Source: Clostridiales bacterium
GTDB lineage: Bacteria; Bacillota; Clostridia; Lachnospirales; Lachnospiraceae
Direction: 5' to 3'
Length of the DNA stretch: 17,550 nt
Assembly (NCBI GenBank): GCA_019423795.1
Contig: JAHZAT010000084.1
Span: 1 to 17,550, forward strand
The translations under genes and the position numbers were made by a program. Of this stretch, positions 1 through 7,288 are shown piece by piece; the first letter of the stretch is position 1; every line of letters begins with the position of its first letter. Below the pieces are notes generated by a model. The model did no database searches and was not told the DNA's origin. It saw nothing but the letters and a program-made list of their open reading frames with translations.

Positions 1-496
1 TGTATTCATTTTCTTCACTTTTGAGCCGATATCCCTTTCCTCTTTCATTCACAAGAGAAATGTGGTATACTTCCAGCCATTCTTCGCATTCCTTTAATAC
101 TTTCAGCATTGTTGGAACACTTAAGAATAACTTCTCAGCTAGTTTCTGTGTTGTCATTGTCTGCCATGGACGCAGATTAAAAAATACCTTTAATGTCTCA
201 TTTACTCTATCTCTTGGATCATAATTTCCTACTTGCAGATTTTCATCTGATAATATTTTCTGTATTTCTTCTTTTTGATTTTCATTTGCTTCTAGCCAAA
301 TTCCAACTCGTGGTTTCCGCTGTATTTCTCCAAGCTTATTTTCTAATAGGAAGTCACTCAATTCATTTAAGCGATTTCTAACTGACTTCTCAGACAATCC
401 GATTTCTTTGGCAATCTTTCCAGTTGCAATGATCTCTCCATCTGAAATACAATCAAAAATCTGTTTCATATAAAATTTGTCTTTTGAACGTTTCAT
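1..496 (-). CDS. BglG/PRD-type transcriptional regulator, N-terminal part (runs off window)
   Basis: This reading frame is open from an ATG at 494-496 to the left edge (165 residues) and has no stop, so the gene is cut by the window. I translated it by hand. Residues 1-65 form a winged helix-turn-helix with the core KIAKEIGLSEKSVRNRLNEL. A second helix-turn-helix follows near residues 112-145 (core TTQKLAEKLFLSVPTMLKVL). Two tandem HTH domains at the N-terminus are the hallmark of BglG/LicR/MtlR-like regulators, which usually continue into PRD and EII-like domains phosphorylated by the PTS. Those domains lie outside the window, so the sugar is unknown. An AAAGGA ribosome site precedes the ATG. 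It is transcribed away from the other genes and has its own leader. A PTS permease scar lies about 3.6 kb to the right, but a link is only a guess. Confidence 0.75.
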   Translation of the reverse strand, partial: MKRSKDKFYMKQIFDCISDGEIIATGKIAKEIGLSEKSVRNRLNELSDFLLENKLGEIQRKPRVGIWLEANENQKEEIQKILSDENLQVGNYDPRDRVNETLKVFFNLRPWQTMTTQKLAEKLFLSVPTMLKVLKECEEWLEVYHISLVNERGKGYRLKSEENEY

Positions 497-560
497 ATTG
501 TTTATCCTTTCAAATTTAATGACTTTCTTTTTTGCACCTCCTGTTGTTTAACTTGAACTT

Positions 561-569
561 AGTATAGCA
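561..569 (-). promoter_or_regulatory. Extended -10 promoter for the left-edge regulator
   Basis: The minus strand reads TGCTATACT, an extended -10 (TGn followed by TATACT, one mismatch to consensus). No good -35 is present at 16-18 bp, which is usual for extended -10 promoters. It would start a leader of about 55 nt before the ATG at 496. Confidence 0.45.
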
Positions 570-731
570 CGAAACGATTCTGCCAACTTATCAAGAACAG
601 GCTTTTTAATGTGGTACATTTTATCTAATGCAAAAAAAATACGGTAAAAATTCTTTTTTGAAATGTGGTAATTTTTAATTAAAAAAGAAGAACTTCTGTT
701 TATTTTCTAGTTCTCCTTTTGTATAAAATAT

Positions 732-761
732 AAGGGGGCAGAATTCTATCTTCTACCCCTT
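732..761 (-). terminator. Intrinsic terminator of the cysK operon
   Basis: An 11-bp stem (AAGGGGTAGAA pairing with TTCTG-CCCCTT, one bulged C) with a 7-nt loop lies 17 bp after the stop of the rhodanese-ThiF gene. An AT-rich tail follows on the minus strand. The plus-strand side is followed by a T-rich run as well, so it may act in both directions. Confidence 0.65.
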
Positions 762-778
762 ATATTTTTCTATTAATA

Positions 779-1939
779 TTATTGCACCGGACAAGCGGCA
801 CCGACATATTCCATCCTATTTTCTTTCACACTCGTAATATCCGCATGTTCTCCACAGACACGGCAGTTCTTATTCTTCGATGAAAATTTAACTACTCTTG
901 TATTCATCGTTAATCCATCCATCACAAGCATCTTGCCTGTCAGCAATTCCCCGATTCCTAACAGATACTTGATCGCTTCTAATGCCTGAATACATCCAAT
1001 GATTCCTGCGACTGCACCAATGATCCCTGCCTGACTGCAGTTTGGCACAGAACCGCTTTCTGGTATCTCCTCAAAAATACATCTGTAACATGGCTGGTCT
1101 TCTTCTGGAACATAGGTCATAACCTGACCCTGGAACTGTAAGATTCCTGCATGACAAAATGGTTTCTTTAACAACACACATGTATCATTGATCAGGAACT
1201 TTGTCTCAAAGTTATCCACAGCATCAATGATAAAATCGTATTCTTTGAACAATTCTTCTGCGTTATCCGCATACAAATACTCTGGATATGTGTTTACCTT
1301 GATATGCTCGTTTAATTCAAGCATTGATTTCTTGGCAGACTCTGCCTTATTCGTTCCTTCTCTTTTCGTTGTGTGAATGATCTGTCTCTGCAGATTAGAC
1401 ACACTGACATCATCTGCATCCACAATTCCGATCGTTCCAACTCCTGCTCCTGCAAGATATAAAGCCGCTGGTGCTCCAAGGCCTCCGGCTCCGATGATCA
1501 GAACTTTTGATTTCTTTAACTTCTTTTGTCCGTCACTTCCTACCTGTGGCAGGATGATCTGACGATCATATCGTTTGACCTCGTCTGGTGTTAATTCTTC
1601 TGTAGACGAAAACAGATGCCATCCGTCCTTTGAAACGTCCTGCATCTGTTCTTTTTGGGATGTCACATGTAATAACCATTCTCGGTAACCGCCGGATAAG
1701 TTAAAAGCTTCATACCCTTCCTGTCTTAATTGCTCAGCAATCGGGGCACTTTTCTCTCCATAGTTGCAATATACGATCAGTCTCTTATCCTTTGGAAGTT
1801 CCTCAATGCGGGAGAAATCACCAGCCCATTCGTAAGCCTTAGGTATATGTCCATGCTGGTATGCGATCTCACCTCGTACATCAAGATAGATATAATCATC
1901 ATCGGACAGTAATTCTACTTGCTGTACCGTGATTTCCAT
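779..1939 (-). CDS. HesA/MoeB/ThiF-family adenylyltransferase with N-terminal rhodanese domain
   Basis: 386 aa. Residues 1-92 are a rhodanese domain with the active-site loop CNYGEKS (Cys58), which carries a persulfide. Residues 118-365 are an E1-like adenylation domain: the RYDRQ entry motif, the GAGGLG nucleotide loop near 150-155, the conserved Cys301 in PNCSQAG, and two CxxC pairs (284/287 and 359/362) that bind structural zinc. Family members adenylate the C-terminal Gly-Gly of small sulfur carriers (ThiS, MoaD, CysO), and the rhodanese part can supply the sulfur. MoeZ-type fusions carry rhodanese at the C-terminus, so the domain order here is reversed. It sits 18 bp behind cysK with ribosome site AGAGGAAAG, so it is probably co-transcribed. 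No sulfur-carrier gene is in the window, so the partner is unknown; thiamine, molybdopterin and cysteine roles all remain possible. Confidence 0.85.
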   Translation of the reverse strand: MEITVQQVELLSDDDYIYLDVRGEIAYQHGHIPKAYEWAGDFSRIEELPKDKRLIVYCNYGEKSAPIAEQLRQEGYEAFNLSGGYREWLLHVTSQKEQMQDVSKDGWHLFSSTEELTPDEVKRYDRQIILPQVGSDGQKKLKKSKVLIIGAGGLGAPAALYLAGAGVGTIGIVDADDVSVSNLQRQIIHTTKREGTNKAESAKKSMLELNEHIKVNTYPEYLYADNAEELFKEYDFIIDAVDNFETKFLINDTCVLLKKPFCHAGILQFQGQVMTYVPEEDQPCYRCIFEEIPESGSVPNCSQAGIIGAVAGIIGCIQALEAIKYLLGIGELLTGKMLVMDGLTMNTRVVKFSSKNKNCRVCGEHADITSVKENRMEYVGAACPVQ

Positions 1940-1957
1940 ATTCTTTCCTCTTTATTC

Positions 1958-2896
1958 TTAGTCTTCAGCGAATAATGCTGTAGATAAGTATCTGTCTCCT
2001 GAATCTGGAAGTAATGCTACAATTGTCTTTCCTTTGTTTTCTGGTCTTTCTGCAAGGATTGTAGCTGCTTTTAGAGCTGCTCCTGAAGAAATACCAACTA
2101 AGATTCCTTCGCTGTGTGCGAATGCTCTTCCTTCTGTAAATGCATCTTCATTCTCGATTGTGATAACTTCATCATAAATCTTTGTATTCAGTGTGTCAGG
2201 TACGAATCCAGCACCGATTCCCTGAATCTTATGTGCTCCAGCTGTTCCTGTTGATAATACTGGAGATGTTGCAGGTTCAACTGCTATTATTTTAACATCT
2301 GGGTTCTGTTCTTTCAAGTATTCACCAACACCTGTTAATGTTCCTCCTGTACCAACACCTGCTACGAAGATGTCTACTTTACCGTCTGTCTGATCCCAGA
2401 TCTCTGGTCCTGTTGTTGCTTTGTGTACAGCTGGGTTTGCTGGGTTAACGAACTGTCCTAAGATGACTGCTCCGTCAATCTCTTTTGCGAGCTCATCGGC
2501 TTTGGCGATAGCACCTTTCATTCCTTTGGCACCTTCTGTTAATACTAATTCAGCACCATAGGCTTTTAATAAGTTTCTTCTTTCAACACTCATTGTGTCA
2601 GGCAGTGTAAGGATTGCTCTGTATCCTTTTGCTGTTGCAACTGCTGCAAGACCGATTCCTGTGTTACCACTTGTTGGCTCGATGATCGTTGATCCTGGTT
2701 TTAACTGACCTTTCTTCTCTGCATCTTCGATCATTGCTAATGCAATACGGTCTTTTACTGATCCTGCTGGATTTAAATACTCAAGTTTTGCAAGGATCGT
2801 TGCATCTTTAACTCCTGCTTTATCTGCATATCTATCTGCTTTAAGAAGTGGTGTTCCTCCGATTAATTCTAATGCGCTTGCTGTAATCTTACTCAT
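1958..2896 (-). CDS. cysK: Cysteine synthase A (O-acetylserine sulfhydrylase)
   Basis: 312 aa, the usual length for CysK. This PLP enzyme makes cysteine from O-acetylserine and sulfide in the cytoplasm. Visible motifs are NPAGSVKDR with the PLP lysine K48, TSGNTG (substrate-binding loop), GTGGT (phosphate clamp), SSGAA, and PDSGDRYLST near the C-terminus. The ATG has a GGAGG ribosome site. It is the first gene after a perfect sigma-A promoter and is followed 18 bp later by the rhodanese-ThiF gene. CysK and CysM are hard to separate by eye; length and motifs favour CysK. No regulator gene is adjacent. Confidence 0.95.
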   Translation of the reverse strand: MSKITASALELIGGTPLLKADRYADKAGVKDATILAKLEYLNPAGSVKDRIALAMIEDAEKKGQLKPGSTIIEPTSGNTGIGLAAVATAKGYRAILTLPDTMSVERRNLLKAYGAELVLTEGAKGMKGAIAKADELAKEIDGAVILGQFVNPANPAVHKATTGPEIWDQTDGKVDIFVAGVGTGGTLTGVGEYLKEQNPDVKIIAVEPATSPVLSTGTAGAHKIQGIGAGFVPDTLNTKIYDEVITIENEDAFTEGRAFAHSEGILVGISSGAALKAATILAERPENKGKTIVALLPDSGDRYLSTALFAED

Positions 2897-2975
2897 AATT
2901 CTAAACCTCCATAAAAAGTTGTTGTTTTTATTCCGTTTTATTTCCTATTTTTCTACTAGGTTTTCTATGTTTTAG

Positions 2976-3004
2976 ATTATACAACCACATATCTTTATTG
3001 TCAA
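2976..3004 (-). promoter_or_regulatory. Consensus sigma-A promoter of cysK
   Basis: On the minus strand, TTGACA (2999-3004) and TATAAT (2976-2981) are both perfect and are separated by 17 bp. Transcription should start near 2969, giving a leader of about 72 nt. Within the start of that leader lies the small inverted repeat CCTA-N9-TAGG (2944-2960), a possible operator. I could not match it to a named regulator. Confidence 0.9.
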
Positions 3005-3071
3005 CATCTTTTGCATTATTTCTGTTATAGGTTTTTCTTTTAATTTGCTATAAGTTCTCTTTATATTTTTA

Positions 3072-3081
3072 CCCCCCCCCC
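3072..3081. repeat. Ten-base C/G homopolymer
   Basis: A run of ten C on the plus strand (ten G on the minus) starts six bases after the stop codon of the HAD gene and lies about 70 bp upstream of the cysK -35. It abuts a 6-bp inverted repeat, CCAGAT/ATCTGG. Runs of this length slip readily during replication, but this one lies outside coding sequence and core promoters. Confidence 0.9.
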
Positions 3082-3087
3082 AGATTC

Positions 3088-3906
3088 TTATGATCTGGAG
3101 ATCAAATATTCTTGCAGAAACACTCCAATTCCATCGTGATCATTGTCTTTGGTAATATGATCTGCAACACTTTTTGTTTTTTCACTTCCATTTGCCATGA
3201 CGACTCCGACTCCTGCATGCAAGGTCATATCATAATCATTATCTGCATCTCCAAATGTGCAGAGATTTTCCATTGTAAATCCATGCATCTCCATCAGTTT
3301 TTGTAATCCAAAGGATTTTGAGATTCTAGGATCCATAAATTCAAACAGGTGTTGCGTCGTTTGAAGACTTGCACATTTGAAACGTTCATTTTTAAAGGTT
3401 TTTGCTCTCTCAATAACTGCCGGCATAGTTTCTGGTTTGCAAACAATAAGAAGTTTTAAACGATCTTCTTTTAAATACTCGTCAAAATCAATGACTTCAT
3501 ATGGAAGCTGATCACCTTTAGATAAAATTTTAATAAGTTCATCTTCTTTCGGAGTATACAAAACTCCATCCCCATGAATTGCAAAATTCACATCCATATC
3601 TTTATAATGCTCCATGATATTTGCGATCAGGTTTCCTGGAAGGGCAAAATTTTCTTCATAATAATCGGTTTTGTAATCATAAATCTCACCTCCGTTGCTT
3701 CCAACGACCATATCAACAAGCCCGCCAATTCCCCATTTTCCAAACAACCTTTTTACACTTGGAACATCTCTTCCTGTTGATATTCCAAACAAGATTCCTT
3801 GTTCTCGAACTTTCTTTATCGCATCAATTGTTTTGGTGGTAACGATTCCCTTGCTATTTAACAGTGTTCCATCAATATCACACATTATAACTTTTATATT
3901 CTTCAT
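3088..3906 (-). CDS. Cof-type HAD-IIB family phosphatase
   Basis: 272 aa from the ATG at 3904-3906. I chose this start because AGGGAG lies just upstream and because DIDGT should sit about ten residues in. A longer frame from 3990 adds 28 residues that cross a hairpin and lack a ribosome site. Motif I is D10-I-D12-G-T (nucleophile and acid/base), and motif IV is GDADNDYDM near residue 215, binding magnesium. A C2-type cap lies between them. Enzymes of this family dephosphorylate sugar phosphates, flavins or other small phosphates; the substrate cannot be read from sequence. It follows the scar of a PTS permease gene, so a past link to sugar phosphate is possible. Poly-G follows its stop. Confidence 0.85.
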   Translation of the reverse strand: MKNIKVIMCDIDGTLLNSKGIVTTKTIDAIKKVREQGILFGISTGRDVPSVKRLFGKWGIGGLVDMVVGSNGGEIYDYKTDYYEENFALPGNLIANIMEHYKDMDVNFAIHGDGVLYTPKEDELIKILSKGDQLPYEVIDFDEYLKEDRLKLLIVCKPETMPAVIERAKTFKNERFKCASLQTTQHLFEFMDPRISKSFGLQKLMEMHGFTMENLCTFGDADNDYDMTLHAGVGVVMANGSEKTKSVADHITKDNDHDGIGVFLQEYLISRS

Positions 3907-3941
3907 AACGTTTCTCCCTTGATTTTGTTCATAAATATTAT

Positions 3942-3969
3942 TTTCTACCAATTTAACATATTCTTTCAA
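3942..3969 (-). promoter_or_regulatory. Possible promoter of the HAD gene
   Basis: The minus strand reads TTGAAA (3964-3969), a 16-bp spacer, then TAGAAA (3942-3947), about 35 bp before the start codon. The -35 is good but the -10 is weak, and it follows a hairpin that may end upstream transcripts. Confidence 0.35.
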
Positions 3970-3976
3970 ACTAAAT

Positions 3977-4014
3977 AAGTCCCAGAACAAAACTTTACGC
4001 TTTTTCTGAGACTT
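3977..4014 (-). terminator. Hairpin between the PTS scar and the HAD gene
   Basis: The 11-bp arms AAGTCTCAGAA and TTCTGGGACTT pair with one G-U, around a 16-nt loop. The minus-strand tail is only modestly T-rich, so termination of the upstream operon is likely but not certain. Confidence 0.5.
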
Positions 4015-4047
4015 ATGAATTTTATATATTTAGAAATCAGATAACAA

Positions 4048-4098
4048 TTATTTTAATTGTAACATCGCACCTCCAAATTTTTGAATCTTCTGCATCAT
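4048..4098 (-). pseudogene. 5' scar of a PTS alpha-glucoside/maltose permease gene
   Basis: A 16-codon reading frame encodes MMQKIQKFGGAMLQLK. It has a GGAG ribosome site (4110-4113) and starts 26 bp behind the stop of the PLP enzyme gene. From memory, the first 12 residues closely match the N-terminus of the MalP/GlvC family of PTS EIIC proteins, which begin with a KIQRFG.AMF pattern. After GGAM the match stops and a stop codon follows. I read this as the start of a permease gene whose body was deleted. A short real peptide or chance similarity is the alternative. Confidence 0.5.
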
Positions 4099-4124
4099 TT
4101 TTCAAATCACTCCTTTTCAAAAGT

Positions 4125-5282
4125 TTATTCACCTCGTACTTCTGCAAATACCTCTTCCAGTTCATTTAATAAATCTTTGACATTCTCAATTCCGACAGAC
4201 ATTCTTAACACACAATCCGTGATCCCGTTTTGTTTGCGGATATGTTCTGGAACATCTGCATGTGTCTGTGTCATTGGATATGTGATCAGTGTTTCCACCC
4301 CACCAAGACTTTCTGCGTATTTGATCATTCTTACTTTTTCAAGGATATTGATCGCATATTCTTTCTTCGTAAGTTCAAATGTAAGCATTGCACCAAATCC
4401 TCTTGCCTGCTTTTTCATAATCTCGTATCCCGGATGTTCTTTGAATCCTGGATAAACAACTTTCTTTACGATATCCTGTTCTTTTAACCATTTTGCGATC
4501 TCGATCGCATTTTCCTGTGCACGGTCCATGCGGACTCCTAAGGTTTTGATCCCTCTCTGGATCAGGAAACAGTCAAATGGTGCTAATCCAGCTCCTGTTG
4601 TCTTGATCAGGAAGCGAAATCTTTCACTGATATCTTCTCTGTTTGTAACTAAGAATCCAGCCAGTGTATCGTTGTGGCCTCCAAGATATTTTGTTCCGCT
4701 GTGTACAACAATATCTGCTCCGAGATCTAATGGATTCTGGAAATATGGAGATAAAAATGTATTGTCAACGATCAGAAGAATGTTATGTTTCTTTGTGATC
4801 TCAGCTAATGCTTTGATATCTGTGACGTTCATCATTGGGTTGGTTGGTGTCTCGATATAAACTGCTTTTGTATTTTCTCTGATATATGCTGCAACATTTT
4901 CATTGTGGCAGTCTACACTAGAAAATTCGATTCTGTTTTTCTCAGATACGTGATTAAATAGACGGATGCTGCCGCCATATAAATCTGCATCCACGATCAG
5001 ATGATCGCCCGGTTTGAATAATTCCATCATCAATGTGATCGCTGCCATTCCTGATGAAAATGCCAATGCATCGATTCCATTTTCCAGAGAAGCAACTGTC
5101 TTCTCCAGATGTTCTCTCGTTGGATTCTGCAGGCGGCTGTAATCATAACCTGTGCTTTGTCCGACCCCTGGATGTGCGTATGTTGCTGACTGATAGATTG
5201 GGTAACTGATCGCACCATAGTGGTTGATCGAATTTTCTTCCTCTTCTAAATGAATACATTTTGTCTCTATTTCTCGTGCCAT
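4125..5282 (-). CDS. Cystathionine gamma-synthase / gamma-lyase family PLP enzyme
   Basis: 385 aa from the ATG at 5280-5282, preceded by GGAG at good spacing; an ATG six codons upstream has no ribosome site. Family features in order: YDYSR near 47-51, SSGMAA at 76-81 (phosphate loop), ETPTNP at 144-149, D173 in VDNTF (bonds the PLP ring), and the PLP lysine K198 in SGTKYLGGHND. The C-terminal domain carries the SLGGVETL motif. Such enzymes build cystathionine from an O-acyl-homoserine and cysteine, or cleave cystathionine or methionine. The members cannot be told apart by eye, so I give no symbol. It is probably the last intact gene of the tcdA-azlC-azlD transcript (47-bp gap to azlD), with cysK downstream, which fits transsulfuration. 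Confidence 0.88.
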   Translation of the reverse strand: MAREIETKCIHLEEEENSINHYGAISYPIYQSATYAHPGVGQSTGYDYSRLQNPTREHLEKTVASLENGIDALAFSSGMAAITLMMELFKPGDHLIVDADLYGGSIRLFNHVSEKNRIEFSSVDCHNENVAAYIRENTKAVYIETPTNPMMNVTDIKALAEITKKHNILLIVDNTFLSPYFQNPLDLGADIVVHSGTKYLGGHNDTLAGFLVTNREDISERFRFLIKTTGAGLAPFDCFLIQRGIKTLGVRMDRAQENAIEIAKWLKEQDIVKKVVYPGFKEHPGYEIMKKQARGFGAMLTFELTKKEYAINILEKVRMIKYAESLGGVETLITYPMTQTHADVPEHIRKQNGITDCVLRMSVGIENVKDLLNELEEVFAEVRGE

Positions 5283-5329
5283 ATATATCTCCTGTCTCAT
5301 CCTATGTTTTATTCTATCTCAAATTAGTT

Positions 5330-5656
5330 CTATCCAAAAAAATGTAAGAACAGCATATAACTCACTGTTCCAAGTAAAATGCTGATCAGCGTATTATGTT
5401 TCCATTTGTAACTGACTGCAGTGATTGCTGCTGCGATCAGTTTCCATAAACCATCTGCCATAAAGTCATCCCCGACATCTTTCAGGCAATACACGATCAG
5501 TACTGCCATGATCGAAGATGGCAACACCATTCCTAATCTTTTTATCTGATCTGGAAGCTCTTTTCCTTCCTGAAATACAAGAAAAGGGAGGGCTCGAAGT
5601 CCAAATGTGATCACGGCAGAAACGAAAATCGCGATCAATGCCATTTTTGTGTTCAT
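5330..5656 (-). CDS. azlD: AzlD-family branched-chain amino acid exporter subunit
   Basis: 108 aa, the normal length. Four hydrophobic segments are visible (roughly 5-25, 38-60, 68-84, 88-107), with the family motif LRALPFLVF near residues 20-28. AzlD is the small partner of AzlC; the pair exports branched-chain amino acids and analogues across the cytoplasmic membrane. The ATG has AAAGGGG upstream. The gene lies 17 bp behind azlC, as usual for this pair. Confidence 0.9.
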   Translation of the reverse strand: MNTKMALIAIFVSAVITFGLRALPFLVFQEGKELPDQIKRLGMVLPSSIMAVLIVYCLKDVGDDFMADGLWKLIAAAITAVSYKWKHNTLISILLGTVSYMLFLHFFG

Positions 5657-5673
5657 TATTTTCCCCTTTCTGT

Positions 5674-6360
5674 CTAAACTTCCTGTTGTTTGCTATTCCA
5701 GAAGATTAAAACTCCTGAAACGATCACCAATGCTGGCAGCATAAATGCCCGCTGTCCAAAGATCATCAAGGCGATCACCGCGATCAAGACTCCTGCAACC
5801 GCTGGAAAATGCTTGTCCGCTTTCTCCCATTGATCGATAAAAATGATGATAAATAATGCAGTCATACAAAAATCAATTCCTGTTAATTCAAATGGGATCA
5901 ACTGCCCGATCAGACCGCCCATCACTGCTCCAAACATCCAGTAACATCTGCTGAAGAATGCAACGAGAAACATCTCTTTTCTGCTGTTTTCATCTTTGTC
6001 TTCGATTGTGCAGTTTACCGCATATGTTTCATCTGTCATCGTATGGATCATATAAAGTTTCTTTCTTCCCATCTTACGGAATGTCTCCAAAAATGAAAGG
6101 CTGTAGAAACTCTGTCTGCTGTTCATCAACAATGCCGTCACTGCAATCGTAACGATCGATGCCCCGCTGCTTAAAAATGTGATCAGGACAAACTGAAAAG
6201 CTCCTGTATACACGGTAAGGCTTGTAAGAAGCGAATAATACCACGCAAATCCTGCATTCTCCATCATCATTCCATATGCCATACTGACAAATATATAGCT
6301 GCACATGATTGGTATGGATTTCATAAATGCTTGTTTTGTTACACTTTTTACGCCTTGCAT
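5674..6360 (-). CDS. azlC: AzlC-family branched-chain amino acid exporter
   Basis: 228 aa from the ATG at 6358-6360. I prefer this to the longer frame starting at 6492, because AAGGA sits just before it and the family begins a few residues ahead of the first membrane helix (SIPIMCSYIFVSMAYG). Features: AFQFVLITFLSSGAS and MNSRQSFYSLSFLE, conserved in AzlC, followed by several hydrophobic helices. It is the large subunit of the AzlCD exporter. The start overlaps the end of tcdA by 13 bp, suggesting translational coupling. Confidence 0.9.
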   Translation of the reverse strand: MQGVKSVTKQAFMKSIPIMCSYIFVSMAYGMMMENAGFAWYYSLLTSLTVYTGAFQFVLITFLSSGASIVTIAVTALLMNSRQSFYSLSFLETFRKMGRKKLYMIHTMTDETYAVNCTIEDKDENSRKEMFLVAFFSRCYWMFGAVMGGLIGQLIPFELTGIDFCMTALFIIIFIDQWEKADKHFPAVAGVLIAVIALMIFGQRAFMLPALVIVSGVLIFWNSKQQEV

Positions 6361-7103
6361 AAATCCTTCACTACTTCCCCTGCGATGATCAGTCCTGCGA
6401 CAGATGGTACAAATGCTGTACTGCCTGGAATCGCTCTTTTCTCTGTACATTTGTGCTGTGCTCCTGGAGGGCAGATACAGTTTGTTCTGCAATTGTTTGC
6501 CATATCATCTTTTGGTTTGATCGGCATTTCTTCTGAATATACAACTTTTAATTTCTTAACTCTTCTCTTCTTTAATTCTCTTCGCATAACCTTTGCAAGA
6601 GGGCATACTTTTGTCTTATAGATATCTGCCACTTTAAACTGGCTTGGATCTAATTTATTTCCAGCTCCCATACTGCTGATGATCGGTACATTCTTTTCCT
6701 TTGCTGCCATAACTAATGAGATCTTTGCTGTCACTGTGTCAACGGCATCAACGATGTAGTCATATTCCTCAAATGGAAATTCATCGGCATTCTCTGGTAA
6801 GAAGAAACATTTGTGAACGTTGACTTTCGCATCTGGGTTGATCTCTAAAATACGGTCTCTCATCACTTCTACTTTGTATTTTCCGATTGTTTTTCTTGTT
6901 GCGATGATCTGGCGGTTTAGGTTTGTTAAGCAGACTTTATCATCGTCAACAAGGTCGAATTCACCGACACCGCTTCGTACTAAGGCTTCGCATACATATC
7001 CACCAACACCACCGATTCCAAAGACAGCAACTCTGCTGCCTGCTAATTTATCAAGTGCTTCTTTTCCAAGTAATAGTTCTGTTCTTGAAAACTGATTTAA
7101 CAT
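6348..7103 (-). CDS. tcdA: tRNA threonylcarbamoyladenosine dehydratase
   Basis: 251 aa, close to the family length. TcdA (CsdL, YgdL) uses ATP to cyclise t6A at position 37 of ANN-decoding tRNAs into ct6A. Seen here: opening NQFSRTELLLG, the nucleotide loop GIGGVGG at 29-35, NLNRQ at 61-65, DAVDTVTAK, and the CPLAKVMRRELKKR stretch typical of TcdA. These distinguish it from MoeB and ThiF, as does the lack of paired CxxC zinc motifs. The ATG follows AAAGGAG. It is first in a run with azlC, azlD and the PLP enzyme, and its leader carries a terminator-like hairpin. Confidence 0.93.
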   Translation of the reverse strand: MLNQFSRTELLLGKEALDKLAGSRVAVFGIGGVGGYVCEALVRSGVGEFDLVDDDKVCLTNLNRQIIATRKTIGKYKVEVMRDRILEINPDAKVNVHKCFFLPENADEFPFEEYDYIVDAVDTVTAKISLVMAAKEKNVPIISSMGAGNKLDPSQFKVADIYKTKVCPLAKVMRRELKKRRVKKLKVVYSEEMPIKPKDDMANNCRTNCICPPGAQHKCTEKRAIPGSTAFVPSVAGLIIAGEVVKDLCKA

Positions 7104-7126
7104 TTCTTTCTCCTTTTATTTAGAAT

Positions 7127-7176
7127 AAAAAAGCGGATGCTTAGCATTTCTATTCTTGTTATGCTGCGCTTCCGCT
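7127..7176 (-). promoter_or_regulatory. Terminator-like hairpin inside the tcdA leader (candidate attenuator)
   Basis: Between the tcdA promoter and start codon, the minus strand folds as AGCGGA/TCCGCT (7171-7176 with 7132-7137), an internal loop, then AGCAT/ATGCT, followed at once by six T (7127-7132). This has the form of an intrinsic terminator starting about 29 nt into the transcript. AATAGAAAT occurs twice in the leader, once before the hairpin and once in its loop. No T-box, S-box or known riboswitch core was recognised. It could be an attenuator or the end of a short separate RNA. Confidence 0.6.
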
Positions 7177-7212
7177 GGTATTTTTGTATTTCCTACTATT
7201 TCTATTGGTTTT

Positions 7213-7241
7213 ATTATATGCAAACGATGATTGGATGTCAA
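7213..7241 (-). promoter_or_regulatory. Consensus sigma-A promoter of tcdA-azlCD
   Basis: TTGACA (7236-7241) and TATAAT (7213-7218) on the minus strand are both perfect, with 17-bp spacing. The predicted start is near 7205, giving a leader of about 100 nt. Confidence 0.9.
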
Positions 7242-7288
7242 GACTGGTGTTGTTATTTTTATGTGTCAACAAACGATTGTTAAACTCC

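Larger units (their letters stand above)
497..778. other. Intergenic region with a repeated 9-mer
   Basis: I see no gene here. The region holds the regulator's promoter, a terminator, and two copies of AATGTGGTA at 608-616 and 662-670 in the same orientation, 54 bp apart and each followed by an AT-rich run. They lie upstream of the regulator's promoter and could be binding sites, but the evidence is only the repetition. Confidence 0.3.

Noticed and set aside
21..381. Plus-strand frames in the first 400 bases
   Set aside because: They are antisense to the BglG-type regulator, which has clear HTH motifs.
3907..3990. 28-residue N-terminal extension of the HAD phosphatase
   Set aside because: No ribosome site, and it extends into a terminator-like hairpin; the inner ATG has AGGGAG and places DIDGT correctly.
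6361..6492. 44-residue extension of AzlC into tcdA
   Set aside because: Basic, non-hydrophobic residues read out of frame within tcdA; the ATG at 6360 has AAGGA and fits the family start.
7104..7205. T-box or S-box riboswitch before tcdA
   Set aside because: The leader is only about 100 nt and lacks the T-box sequence and any recognised riboswitch core.
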